Below, one piece after another: positions 26,399 to 34,799 of a DNA stretch of 59,465 bases (position 1 is its first letter; every line of letters begins with the position of its first letter). Position numbers and translations under genes: made by a program. The notes under the pieces are model-generated. The model saw only the letters and a program-made list of their open reading frames with translations. It did not search any database and was not told where the DNA came from. Source of the stretch: Arthrobacter sp. Soil764. GTDB lineage: Bacteria > Actinomycetota > Actinomycetes > Actinomycetales > Micrococcaceae. The stretch covers positions 183,549-243,013 of the forward strand of contig NZ_LMSI01000020.1 of the NCBI RefSeq assembly GCF_001428075.1, given 5' to 3'.

Positions 26399-27646
26399 AT
26401 GACGGTCTTCAGCGAACTGCGCATGCGCCCGGCAGCGGCCCCTGCCGGGTGGAATGCCACCACTACGGCCAGGCTGGTGATTTCGGGGGCGGTCATCTTC
26501 ATGCTCCTTGTGGGCGCCAACCTTGCCACGCCGCTGTACCCCCTGCTGCAGGCCAACCTGGGGTTGTCCAGCCTCGAGGTAACGGCGGCGTTCGCCAGCT
26601 ATGTCCTGGCGTTGGTGGGGACGCTGCTGCTGGCCGGGCATTGGTCGGACCATATCGGCCGCCGCGCCGCACTCCTGGTTGCTGTCCTCGCCGGCCTGGC
26701 GGGTGGCTGGATCTTCGCCGAAGCCGGCACGCTGGTTGCCCTGTGTGCCGGACGTGCGCTGCAGGGAACCGCGGTTGCGCTTGCCACGGGCGCCAGCGCG
26801 GCGGCCCTGCGCGAACTGCTCCCGTCCCGGCCGGAATGGGCATCACGCTTTACCCTCCTGGCATCCTCCGGGGGAGTGGCGACGGGCCCGGTCATCGGCG
26901 GGCTGCTCTCGCTGCTTCCCGGCGCCACCACCGCTCCCTACGTCGTCCACTCGCTGCTGCTTGCCGCACTCCTGGTGCCGCTGTACCTGATCCGCGCACG
27001 CCCGGCCATTATGGTGCCGGCAGTGTCCCGGCCGCTGCACGCCCTGGCTCCGCGGCGCCCTTCCGTTTCCCGCCAGGCGAGGGGTGCTTTCTGGCTGGCG
27101 TCCGGCGTCGGCTTCCTGAGCTTTGCCGTGTTTGGCTTCTCGCTCTCACTGGCTCCGGGCTACTTCGCGCAGGTCCTGGGCACGGACTCCCGGCCGCTGA
27201 TTGGCGTGCTGGCGGGCCTGCCCCTGGGGGCGTCGGCCCTGAGCCAGCTGGTGACCCTGCGGGGCCGCCTGGCCGTTCCCGCCGGGCTGGCTGTCCTCGG
27301 CGTCTCCGTCATGCTGCTCGGTGCCGCCGGCGCCTGGCACAGCCCAATGCTGCTGGTTGCCGCTGCAGTGACCGCTGGCCTGGGGCAGGGCATTGCGTTC
27401 CGGACCGTCTTCAATGACGTGGCAGCCAGGGTGGAGCCGGCCCGTCACGCGCAGATCATCAGCACCGTCTACGTCATTACGTACCTGGGGAGCGCGGCGC
27501 CGGTGCTGGGCCTGGGCTGGGCCAGTGCCGTGTTCGGCATGGCAGCGGCTGTCCAGAGTTTCGTCCTCCTGTGCGGGGTGGCGGCACTCGCCCTGTCCGC
27601 CGCCACGCTCACCGCCTCGTTAACCCGGGAGGGAAGCCAGAGGTAA
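26399..27646 (+). CDS. MFS transporter
   Basis: A 415-residue protein with 12 predicted helices. The N-terminal half has the major-facilitator loop 2-3 motif GHWSDHIGRRAALL (about residues 80-93) and an antiporter-like stretch in helix 5 (ASSGGVATGPVIGGLL). Substrate unknown; the motif C-like segment points to export. AAGGCGG lies 5 nt before the ATG. Flanked by two Lrp/AsnC regulator genes, one divergent and one convergent. Confidence 0.85.
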   Translation: MTVFSELRMRPAAAPAGWNATTTARLVISGAVIFMLLVGANLATPLYPLLQANLGLSSLEVTAAFASYVLALVGTLLLAGHWSDHIGRRAALLVAVLAGLAGGWIFAEAGTLVALCAGRALQGTAVALATGASAAALRELLPSRPEWASRFTLLASSGGVATGPVIGGLLSLLPGATTAPYVVHSLLLAALLVPLYLIRARPAIMVPAVSRPLHALAPRRPSVSRQARGAFWLASGVGFLSFAVFGFSLSLAPGYFAQVLGTDSRPLIGVLAGLPLGASALSQLVTLRGRLAVPAGLAVLGVSVMLLGAAGAWHSPMLLVAAAVTAGLGQGIAFRTVFNDVAARVEPARHAQIISTVYVITYLGSAAPVLGLGWASAVFGMAAAVQSFVLLCGVAALALSAATLTASLTREGSQR

Positions 27647-27647
27647 G

Positions 27648-27665
27648 GCGCCTGATGCTGGCGCC
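27648..27665. terminator. Short hairpin between convergent genes
   Basis: GGCGCC (27648-27653) and GGCGCC (27660-27665) with a 7-nt loop in the 34-nt gap between MFS and regulator stops. Weak, no T-run. Confidence 0.35.
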
Positions 27666-27680
27666 CTGTCCGGGGATGAA

Positions 27681-28184
27681 CTAGTCCGGAAGCGGGCCGT
27701 GGTTGCCCTGGATGTGTTCGAAAACCAGTGTGGTTTCGGTGTGCCCCACCACGGGGTCGGTCGCCAGATTGTCCAGGACCCAGTCCCGCAGGTCTTCGGT
27801 GCTTCCGACGGCGATGTGCAGCAGATAGTCCACGGAACCTGAGGTGTGGAAGGTGGACAGCACGGCGGGCAGGTGCGGCACGCGGGCAGTGAAGCGGTCA
27901 ATCTGGTCCCGGTCATGGGCGCGGAGCCGTACGGCCACCAGGGCCTGCACTGACCTGCCGATGGCAGACAGGCTCAGTTTTGCCTCATAGCCCTGGACAA
28001 TGCCGCGCTCGGACAGGGCCCGGGTGCGCATCAAAGCGGTGGAGGGCGCAATCCCCACCATTTCGGCGAGCTGCTTGTTGGAGATCCGGGCATCTGCCAC
28101 GAGGGCCGCCAGGAGGCGCTCGTCAATGGCATCCAGCGGCTCCAGGTGCGCCCCGGGCCTGGTGTTCCTGGCATTCGTACTCAC
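27681..28184 (-). CDS. Lrp/AsnC family transcriptional regulator
   Basis: A 167-residue protein with the family winged helix (LDAIDERLLAALVADARIS, then NKQLAEMVGIAPSTALMR) and a RAM domain (about residues 70-150). The GTG at 28184 is preferred because GGAAGGA lies 6 nt upstream; an in-frame GTG five codons earlier has none. It converges on the first MFS gene and shares strand with the second MFS gene upstream of it, 131 nt away. Target unknown. Confidence 0.88.
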   Translation of the reverse strand: MSTNARNTRPGAHLEPLDAIDERLLAALVADARISNKQLAEMVGIAPSTALMRTRALSERGIVQGYEAKLSLSAIGRSVQALVAVRLRAHDRDQIDRFTARVPHLPAVLSTFHTSGSVDYLLHIAVGSTEDLRDWVLDNLATDPVVGHTETTLVFEHIQGNHGPLPD

Positions 28185-28213
28185 TGGGGTTCCTTCCACA
28201 CGGTCCTTGGTTC

Positions 28214-28219
28214 ATCCTA
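28214..28219 (-). promoter_or_regulatory. Possible -10 box (TAGGAT) for the second Lrp/AsnC gene
   Basis: Minus-strand TAGGAT would start an mRNA with a roughly 25-nt leader that contains the GGAAGGA ribosome site. Confidence 0.4.
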
Positions 28220-28315
28220 GACGCGGTATCTCCGCCAACGGCACCACCGGCCCGCGTCCTGCCGAAGATCCACACCATGCCCGCCGCCGCTGAAGCCGCT
28301 TAATTCGGGCCAGGG

Positions 28316-29551
28316 TCAGCGAGCGGCAGTTTCCGGACCCGAATGCACGACGGCGACAGTTGCGGCGGTGAGGCACGCCAGGACAATCACGGCTCCGGCG
28401 AGTGTGCTCCAGCCCCAGGCCTGGAAGACCAGGCCGCCGGCCCAGCCCAGGAGACTGGATCCCATGTAGTAAGCCAGGTTGTACAGCGATGCCGCCTGCG
28501 CACGGCCGGTGCTGGCGATGGCTCCAGTCCAGCCGGACCCGATGCTGTGGGCGGCGAAGAATCCGCCGGTGAACACCACCAGGCCGGTGAGGATCAGCAC
28601 CAGGGAGGAGGTGAGGGTCAGGGCGAGTCCGCCGGCGGCGAGGGCCAGTCCACCCAGCAGTACGTTCCGGCGCCCGTACTTGGAAGTCATTCCCGCTGCC
28701 CAGCGGGAGGAGAAGGTGCCGGACAGATAGGCCAGGAAGATCAGGCTGATCACGGTAGCGGGCAGCCCGAACGGGGCGCCGGAGAGCCGGAAGCCCAGGT
28801 AGTTGTAGACGGCCACGAATCCGCCCATCATCAGGAAGGCCTGGGCGTACAGGGCCAGCAGCCGGATGTTCCGGAGATGTCCTCCGAGTGTCCGGGTGGC
28901 GCTGCGGAAGCCGGCGCGGGCCGGGACGAATCCCCGGGCCCTCGGCACGAGGACCAGGAAGGCGACGGCGGCAAGGGTCGCCAGCAGGGAAACGGCCAGG
29001 GCTGCCGACCGCCAGCCCCAGAGTTCGCCGGCGGGACCGGCCACAAGCCGGCCGGACAGTCCTCCCAACGTGGTGCCGGCAACATAGCTTCCCGCTGCAA
29101 GCGCGGCGTGGGCTTTGCTGACTTCTTCGTTGAGGTAGGCAATGGCGATGGCGGGGATGCCGCCCAGTGCCATGCCCTCCAGCAGCCGCAGGACCAGGAG
29201 CATGCCGAAGCTGGCGGACAGCGGCACCAGCAGTCCCAGGACGGTGGCTGCCGAGATGCCCCACATCATTGCCTTTACGCGCCCGATCCTGTCCGCCAGG
29301 AAGGACCAGGGAATGACGGTGGCAGCCAGCCCGACGGTGGCCAGGGAGATGGTGAGGGCAGCCTCGGCGGCGGTGACCTGAAGATCGGCCGCCAGGAGGG
29401 GCAGGACCGCCTGCGTGGAGTAAAGCTGCGCAAAGGTGGCAACGCCTGCGCAGGACAGGCCGGCCAGGATCCGCCCGTAGGACCGCGACCCCTTGGGATG
29501 GCCGTTCCAGGCGGGGGAAGCCTGGGTGCCGGGGCTCGCGTTCTGTGGCAT
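28316..29551 (-). CDS. MFS transporter
   Basis: A 411-residue protein with 12 predicted helices: FAQLYSTQAVLPLLA opens the first, ADRIGRVKAMM is the loop 2-3 motif, and the central loop is short. The sequence resembles the YnfM/arabinose-efflux-like branch (a DHA family of drug or metabolite exporters). The ATG at 29551 is set by a leaderless -10 box 6 nt upstream. It is divergently transcribed from a LysR gene 121 nt away, which most likely controls it. Confidence 0.88.
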   Translation of the reverse strand: MPQNASPGTQASPAWNGHPKGSRSYGRILAGLSCAGVATFAQLYSTQAVLPLLAADLQVTAAEAALTISLATVGLAATVIPWSFLADRIGRVKAMMWGISAATVLGLLVPLSASFGMLLVLRLLEGMALGGIPAIAIAYLNEEVSKAHAALAAGSYVAGTTLGGLSGRLVAGPAGELWGWRSAALAVSLLATLAAVAFLVLVPRARGFVPARAGFRSATRTLGGHLRNIRLLALYAQAFLMMGGFVAVYNYLGFRLSGAPFGLPATVISLIFLAYLSGTFSSRWAAGMTSKYGRRNVLLGGLALAAGGLALTLTSSLVLILTGLVVFTGGFFAAHSIGSGWTGAIASTGRAQAASLYNLAYYMGSSLLGWAGGLVFQAWGWSTLAGAVIVLACLTAATVAVVHSGPETAAR

Positions 29552-29557
29552 CAAGCC

Positions 29558-29563
29558 AGCGTA
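29558..29563 (-). promoter_or_regulatory. Leaderless -10 box (TACGCT) for the second MFS gene
   Basis: Minus-strand TACGCT, 6 nt, then the ATG at 29551. It rules out longer upstream frames as the start. Confidence 0.55.
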
Positions 29564-29609
29564 GCCGTCCGGCAATGGATGCCTCCAATGCATACTTCGT
29601 GCCACACTC

Positions 29610-29634
29610 ATATCAATAACGGAACGATATTCCG
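29610..29634. promoter_or_regulatory. LysR operator candidate
   Basis: Two nested dyads: ATATC-N11-GATAT (29610-29630), which fits the T-N11-A LysR pattern, and CGGAA-N5-TTCCG (29620-29634). They lie between the MFS -10 box and the LysR start. Confidence 0.5.
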
Positions 29635-29672
29635 GTAGCGGAGGCGTCCGGCGGAGAGACAGGGGAGCGGCG

Positions 29673-30647
29673 ATGGAACCGGATCGCAGGCAGTTGGCGC
29701 AGCTGCTGCCGCTCATGCCCATACTCGCCGAACTGGGCCGGACTGAACATGTGACGGAGACGGCGGAACTCCTCGGAGTACCCCAATCAACGGTGAGCAG
29801 GGCAGTGACCAGGGCCAGCGCCGCCATCGGCACCGAACTCCTGGCCCGGGACGGCCGCGGTGTCCGCCTGACTCCGGCAGCCCGCACCCTGTTGCCCTAC
29901 ATCGAGCAGGCGCTCGCGGAGTTCCAGGCCGGCCTGGACCTGGTCCGGAATGAGTCCCAAGTGGTCAGGGGCACTGTGTCCGTGTCTTTCCAGCACACGT
30001 TCGGCGAGGCCACCCTGCCGCTGCTGATCAGCGCCTTCCGTGCCCGGCACCCCGGGACCGGGTTTCGGCTCAGCCAGGGTGCCCGGAGCGCGTGCCTTGA
30101 CGAGCTGTCGTCGGGAGAAGCCGACCTGGCCCTCACCGCTCCCGTGGCGCCCCCGGGCAAAAACCTCGATTCGGCACCCCTGTACCGCGAGCCGCTCCGG
30201 CTGGTGGTGCACCACGCCCACCCCCTGGCCCGGCAGCGCACTGCGCGGATGGCCGATATCCGGACGGAGCCGTTCGTTGCGCTGGGCCCCGGATACGGAC
30301 TGCGTTCGCTGACCGACGCGCTGTTCCGGGAAGCAGGCTACCGGCCACGGATCGCGTTCGAAAGCCAGGATTCGCACACCGTCCGTGGGCTGGTCTCGGC
30401 CGGCCTCGGCGTCAGCATCCTGCCGCCTGGCGGGGATGCCCCCGGCAGGACCCTGCGCCCGGAGACAGGAGACCTGGGCTGGGTGGAAGTGCCGCTGGAC
30501 TCCGCGCTCGCCTTCCGGGAAGTCGGAGTGAGCTGGCGGCGGCGCAAACCCGAAACCGAACCCGTTCCGGCCAGGCTCTTCCGTGAGCTGGTGGTTGCGC
30601 AGGGGCCCGGATTGCTGGCCGGGCTGGTCACCAGGGCCGGCCGCTGA
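29673..30647 (+). CDS. LysR family transcriptional regulator
   Basis: A 324-residue LysR protein. The N-terminal helix-turn-helix reads VTETAELLGVPQSTVSRAVT (about residues 28-47), followed by the linker helix and a periplasmic-binding-type effector domain from about residue 90 (VRGTVSVSFQHTFGEATLPL). GGGGAG lies 6 nt before the ATG. It is divergent from the MFS exporter gene, the usual arrangement for a LysR regulator and its target, with dyads in between. Confidence 0.92.
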   Translation: MEPDRRQLAQLLPLMPILAELGRTEHVTETAELLGVPQSTVSRAVTRASAAIGTELLARDGRGVRLTPAARTLLPYIEQALAEFQAGLDLVRNESQVVRGTVSVSFQHTFGEATLPLLISAFRARHPGTGFRLSQGARSACLDELSSGEADLALTAPVAPPGKNLDSAPLYREPLRLVVHHAHPLARQRTARMADIRTEPFVALGPGYGLRSLTDALFREAGYRPRIAFESQDSHTVRGLVSAGLGVSILPPGGDAPGRTLRPETGDLGWVEVPLDSALAFREVGVSWRRRKPETEPVPARLFRELVVAQGPGLLAGLVTRAGR

Positions 30648-30727
30648 ACGGGCCATCATTCACGGCGGCCGCCAAGGGCGCGGCTGTCACGAAGGGTATG
30701 CGCCGCGCCCCAAAGCCACGCCGCAAG

Positions 30728-30733
30728 TACCCT
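30728..30733 (+). promoter_or_regulatory. Leaderless -10 box (TACCCT) for the sugar kinase gene
   Basis: TACCCT, 6 nt, then the GTG at 30740. It supports a start 14 codons after the first possible ATG. Confidence 0.55.
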
Positions 30734-30739
30734 TGTGAC

Positions 30740-31690
30740 GTGACGAACACCCAGAACCCCTCCACCCCTCCTGTTCAGCACGCCGCGGGCTCGCCGGACA
30801 CTCCACTGGACGGCATTACGATCGGGCTGGACATCGGCGGCACCAAGACGCACGGCGTCCGCTTTGAGGACGGAATCCCCGTCGCTGACGATTCTGCGGG
30901 AAGCTCCAATGTCCAGAACGTCAGCCGCGACCAGGCAGCCCGCAACCTGGCGGAGCTTTTCGGCAGGATCGGCGGCGGGCGCGTGGACCGGGTCTACGCG
31001 GGCTCCGGCGGCATCGATACGGACGACGACGCCGCCGCCCTGGCTGCCCTGATCCAGCCACTCGCCCCCGAGGCCAGCATCACCGTGGTCCACGACTCCC
31101 GCCTGCTGCTGGCGGCGGGACGTGCCAACACAGGAGTGGCGGTAATTGCCGGCACCGGCTCAGCCGCCTGGGGACGCAACGCCGACGGCGGCGAGGCCAG
31201 GGCAGGCGGCTGGGGATACCTGCTGGGGGATGAAGGGAGCGGTTATTGGCTGGGCAGGGAAGCGGTACGGCACAGCCTGCGGAGGATGAACCAGGGCCTG
31301 CCGATTGACCAGCTCACGGCAGCCCTCCTGGCATCCTGCGGACTGGACCACCCCAACAAGCTGATTGCCCTGTTCCACTCCCCGGACACGGGGCGGCGCT
31401 TCTGGGCGCAACAGGCCAGGAACGTTGTGGAAGCGGCCTCCGCCGGGCACCAGGACAGTGCAGAGCTGCTGGACCAGGCCGGCCGGGACCTTGCTGCGCT
31501 GGCCGGACAGGTGCTGGGCCAGCTGAAGATCCAGGGCCCCGTGATCCTGGGTGGCGGGCTGGGCATGAACGTGGCACCGCTGCAGGAATCCTTCCGCCGA
31601 TACCTTGAAGCAGACGGCATCACGGACGTCAGGGTCCTGGACCAGGAACCTGTGTTCGGTGTCCTGCAGCTCCTGGCAGAGCCGGCCTGA
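30740..31690 (+). CDS. BadF/BadG-type ATPase, N-acetylglucosamine kinase-like
   Basis: A 316-residue ASKHA-fold kinase. The phosphate-1 loop is GLDIGGTKTHGVRF, the hinge region has VVHDSRLLLAAG and the phosphate-2 loop IAGTGSAAWG; a GYLLGDEGSGYWLGREA stretch follows, which is typical of the GlcNAc-kinase branch of BadF-type proteins. It likely phosphorylates GlcNAc or another amino sugar in the cytoplasm. No transporter or amino-sugar gene adjoins it, so the substrate is inference. The GTG start follows from the leaderless -10 box. Confidence 0.85.
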   Translation: MTNTQNPSTPPVQHAAGSPDTPLDGITIGLDIGGTKTHGVRFEDGIPVADDSAGSSNVQNVSRDQAARNLAELFGRIGGGRVDRVYAGSGGIDTDDDAAALAALIQPLAPEASITVVHDSRLLLAAGRANTGVAVIAGTGSAAWGRNADGGEARAGGWGYLLGDEGSGYWLGREAVRHSLRRMNQGLPIDQLTAALLASCGLDHPNKLIALFHSPDTGRRFWAQQARNVVEAASAGHQDSAELLDQAGRDLAALAGQVLGQLKIQGPVILGGGLGMNVAPLQESFRRYLEADGITDVRVLDQEPVFGVLQLLAEPA

Positions 31691-31760
31691 CGGCGATCGG
31701 GCGATAAACCATGGCTTCCGGCAGCGGGTTGGCAGACACGCGGGTCAGTCGACAGATTAA

Positions 31761-32777
31761 CTAGTCGACGGCGCGCTTTCGCGGCGTCAGCCGGACGCCG
31801 GGGAGCGGGGGAGCGGGAATACGGCCGGCCTCCGCTCCGGCATCAGGACCGTGGCCGGGCACCAGGCCGTAGCGGGCGGCCGCCGTTTCGGCGTCCGGCA
31901 GCACTGCCTGCGCTTCCCAATCCTCCCGGGCCCGTTCCACTTCGTCATGGGTACGGCCCACGAAGTTCCACCACATGAGCAGTTCCTCGCCGAACGGCTC
32001 ACCGCCGATCAGCAGGAACCGCGTGCCCGGGCGGGCCTCCAGCCGGAGTTCGCTGCGGCCGGTGCCCAGGTAGCCCAGCGGACCCGCCGGCAGGTCCTGC
32101 CCGTCCACCGCAAGGCCGCCGTCGAGCACCAGGATGCCATGCTCAAAGCCGGGGTTCAGCGGCAGCACTGCATCCCCCTCACAGGAAACGTCCGCGCCAA
32201 CAATCGGCGAAAACACTGTGGCGGGGGACACCACGCCTGCAAGTTCCCCCACCATGACGGTGGCCGTGAAGCCGTGGCCGGCGGCGCGCGGCAGCTCCCG
32301 GTGCTGTTCAAATGCCGGCTCCCGGTGCCGGTCCCCGTCCGGAAGGGCAACCCACAGCTGCAGGCCGCGCTGCAGCGGCAACTCCCCGCCGGCGGGAAGC
32401 ACGGCGAACTCTGAGTGCGACACGCCCTGCCCTGCGGTCATGATGTTCAGCTCCCCGGGACGCACCACCACGTCGCTGCCTACGCTGTCCCGGTGCCGGA
32501 TGTGCCCGGCAAGCGGCCAGGTCACCGTCTGCAGCCCGATATGCGGATGGGGGAGGACGGACATGGCGGTCCGGTCCGGTCCGAAGCTGTCCAGGAAGCA
32601 CCAGGCCCCGATCGTGGGAAGTCCCCGTTGGGGCAGGGTGCGCTTGACGTTCATGGCGCGGACCCCGCCAAGGGGCACCTCGCGTTCCGGCCACAGCTGG
32701 AGGCAGGGGCCCGACGTCCCTCCCGAAGGGGCGGGCGGACAAACTTCCTGCTGGGGTGAAACTTCCAAGTTGGTCAC
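31761..32777 (-). CDS. Pirin family protein
   Basis: A 338-residue bicupin. The N-terminal cupin has the pirin signature LDSFGPDRT followed by PHPHIGLQTVTWPLAGHIRH, whose histidines bind a metal, and GQGVSHSE. The C-terminal half includes ILVLDGGLAVDG and FLLIGGEPFGEELLMWWNFV. Bacterial pirins can act as quercetinases or as partners of metabolic enzymes; which applies here is unknown. The GTG start is supported by a leaderless -10 box although GGAGGC is also adjacent. Confidence 0.92.
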   Translation of the reverse strand: MTNLEVSPQQEVCPPAPSGGTSGPCLQLWPEREVPLGGVRAMNVKRTLPQRGLPTIGAWCFLDSFGPDRTAMSVLPHPHIGLQTVTWPLAGHIRHRDSVGSDVVVRPGELNIMTAGQGVSHSEFAVLPAGGELPLQRGLQLWVALPDGDRHREPAFEQHRELPRAAGHGFTATVMVGELAGVVSPATVFSPIVGADVSCEGDAVLPLNPGFEHGILVLDGGLAVDGQDLPAGPLGYLGTGRSELRLEARPGTRFLLIGGEPFGEELLMWWNFVGRTHDEVERAREDWEAQAVLPDAETAAARYGLVPGHGPDAGAEAGRIPAPPLPGVRLTPRKRAVD

Positions 32778-32783
32778 GCCTCC

Positions 32784-32789
32784 ACTTTA
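32784..32789 (-). promoter_or_regulatory. Leaderless -10 box (TAAAGT) for the pirin gene
   Basis: Minus-strand TAAAGT with 6 nt to the GTG at 32777. Confidence 0.5.
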
Positions 32790-32982
32790 GGCCTGCCCGG
32801 CTTGGGCTACCCATCCGTACGCATATGGGTACCGAATGGTCACAGTAGGGATTCCTTTGCGGGGATTAGGGCTCCACCTGCTGAAGCCTGCCCCCGTTTG
32901 GGCTAGCGTAACTATCAGCGTGCTGATGGCAAGGTCACGGTGCTGTCAACAGCCCGTCCAAGAGAACAGGTAAGTCCGCACC

Positions 32983-34083
32983 ATGGACCAGGCGATGATC
33001 GAGTTCCAGAGCGTCACCAAGCAGTACCCGGGCGGCCAGCCCGCGGTGGACGGGCTCACCATGTCCATCGCAAAAGGGGCCGTCACGGTCTTCGTGGGCC
33101 CCTCCGGCTGCGGCAAAACAACCTCCCTGCGGATGATCAACCGCATGGTGGAACCCACCTCGGGGACCATCACCGTGGACGGCCGGGATGTCACCTCGGT
33201 ACCGGCGGCGGAACTGCGCCGCTCCATGGGCTACGTGATGCAGTCGGCGGGATTGCTGCCGCACCGCTCCGTCCTGGACAACATCGCCACCGTTCCCCGG
33301 CTGAACGGCGTCTCCAAGGCCGACGCCCGGAGGCGGGCGGAGGAGCTCCTGGATGTGGTGGGCCTGGCGCACTCCCTGGGCAGGCGGTACCCGTCCCAGC
33401 TCTCCGGGGGCCAGCAGCAGCGCGTTGGCGTAGCACGCGCGCTCGCCGCCGACCCGCCCGTACTGCTCATGGATGAGCCGTTCAGCGCGGTGGACCCCGT
33501 TGTCCGGGACGAACTCCAGCAGGAACTGCTGCGCCTGCAGAAGGACCTGGCCAAGACCATTGTGTTCGTGACCCATGACATCGACGAGGCCACCATCCTC
33601 GGCGACAAGGTTGCCGTCTTCGCAACTGGCGGCAAGCTGGCCCAATATGCCACCCCGGAGGAAATCCTGCGGGCGCCGGCCAACAATTTCGTCGCATCCT
33701 TCGTGGGCCGGGACCGTGGCTTCCGCCACCTGGGCTTCACCCCGTCCGACGGCGTGGCCATCCATCCCGTGCCCACGATTGTCCGCTCCCCGTCAGGATT
33801 TGAGTCGGATTCCAGCGCTGCAGGTGACTGGCAGCTGGTGGTGGACGCGGACATGCACCCCCTGGGATGGTCCGCGCCGGGCACCGAGACCGAGCTTGTT
33901 CCGGGCGGGTCGCTGTTCCGCCCCGGGGAGAGCCTGCGGCGAACATTGGACGCCGCCCTGTCCTCGCCGTCGGGCCTCGGTGTTGCCGTGGATCCCGACG
34001 GCCGGGTCCTGGGCGTGGTCCGCGGCGGTGAGGTCCTGGCACTGATCGAAGAAGCGCGCCAGGTGCGGCAGGCTGCCCTCTGA
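32983..34083 (+). CDS. Osmoprotectant ABC transporter ATPase (OpuCA-type)
   Basis: A 366-residue ATPase that powers uptake of betaine/choline-type osmolytes. Walker A GPSGCGKTTS is near residue 39, the signature LSGGQQQRVGVARAL near 140 and Walker B LLMDEPFSAVDP near 160. The region after residue 245 is in the place of the two CBS domains that sense ionic strength in OpuA/OpuC ATPases; only short blocks such as VAVDPDGRVLGVV are recognisable, so the pair is reduced or diverged. First gene of a four-gene operon; its TGA overlaps the next ATG (TGATG). Confidence 0.92.
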   Translation: MDQAMIEFQSVTKQYPGGQPAVDGLTMSIAKGAVTVFVGPSGCGKTTSLRMINRMVEPTSGTITVDGRDVTSVPAAELRRSMGYVMQSAGLLPHRSVLDNIATVPRLNGVSKADARRRAEELLDVVGLAHSLGRRYPSQLSGGQQQRVGVARALAADPPVLLMDEPFSAVDPVVRDELQQELLRLQKDLAKTIVFVTHDIDEATILGDKVAVFATGGKLAQYATPEEILRAPANNFVASFVGRDRGFRHLGFTPSDGVAIHPVPTIVRSPSGFESDSSAAGDWQLVVDADMHPLGWSAPGTETELVPGGSLFRPGESLRRTLDAALSSPSGLGVAVDPDGRVLGVVRGGEVLALIEEARQVRQAAL

Positions 34084-34799
34084 TGGAATGGTTCCTGGCC
34101 AACACCGGCATGATCCTGGAGCGCGGCGGCCAGCACCTGGTGCTGGCACTCATTCCCATGGTCCTGGGCCTGCTGATTTCCATCCCGCTGGCGCAGTTGG
34201 CACGGAAGAACAGGCCCCTCCGCTCCCTGGTGCTGACGGCCTCCTCACTCCTCTACACCATTCCCTCGCTGGCCCTGTTCATCATCCTGCCCACCATCCT
34301 GGGCACCCGGATCCTGGATCCCCTCAACGTGGTGGTGGCACTGACCATCTACGCGGTGGCACTTCTGGTCCGCGCCGCCCTGGATGCCTTCGATTCCGTC
34401 GACGCGGACGTCAGCCAGGCCGCCCAGGCCATGGGGTTCAAGCCCCTGGCCCGGTTCCTGCAGGTTGACCTGCCGCTGTCCCTGCCGGTCATGTTCGCCG
34501 GGCTGCGCGTGGTATCCGTCAGCAATATCTCGCTGGTCAGCGTTGCGGCCCTGCTGGGTGTCGGCAACCTGGGCATGCTCTTCACGGATGGACTCCAGCG
34601 CGACTTCGTCACCGAGGTGGTGGTGGGGATCGTGGCCATCCTGGTCCTCGCGCTGGTGATGGATGCTCTCCTCGTCCTGCTGGAACGCATCCTCACCCCA
34701 TGGGAGCGGGCAGGAACGCGGCGGGGCCGCTCCCACGGGGACAACGTTGGGCCGGCCGCAGCGAAGCCGGGGACGGCCATGGCGGGAGAAACAGCGTGA
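34083..34799 (+). CDS. Osmoprotectant ABC transporter permease (OpuCB-type)
   Basis: A 238-residue permease with about five helices. The ABC-permease coupling segment lies at AAQAMGFKPLARFLQVDLPLS (EAA loop, about residues 115-135), with ILGTRILDP before it. The first helix starts near residue 15. The C-terminus is cytoplasmic, basic and Ala/Gly-rich. Its GTGA junction with the next gene (34796-34799) shows coupled translation. Confidence 0.92.
   Translation: MEWFLANTGMILERGGQHLVLALIPMVLGLLISIPLAQLARKNRPLRSLVLTASSLLYTIPSLALFIILPTILGTRILDPLNVVVALTIYAVALLVRAALDAFDSVDADVSQAAQAMGFKPLARFLQVDLPLSLPVMFAGLRVVSVSNISLVSVAALLGVGNLGMLFTDGLQRDFVTEVVVGIVAILVLALVMDALLVLLERILTPWERAGTRRGRSHGDNVGPAAAKPGTAMAGETA

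Noticed and set aside
28316..29887. 523-codon version of the second MFS transporter
   Set aside because: The extra upstream part is antisense to the LysR gene; a leaderless box fixes the start at 29551.
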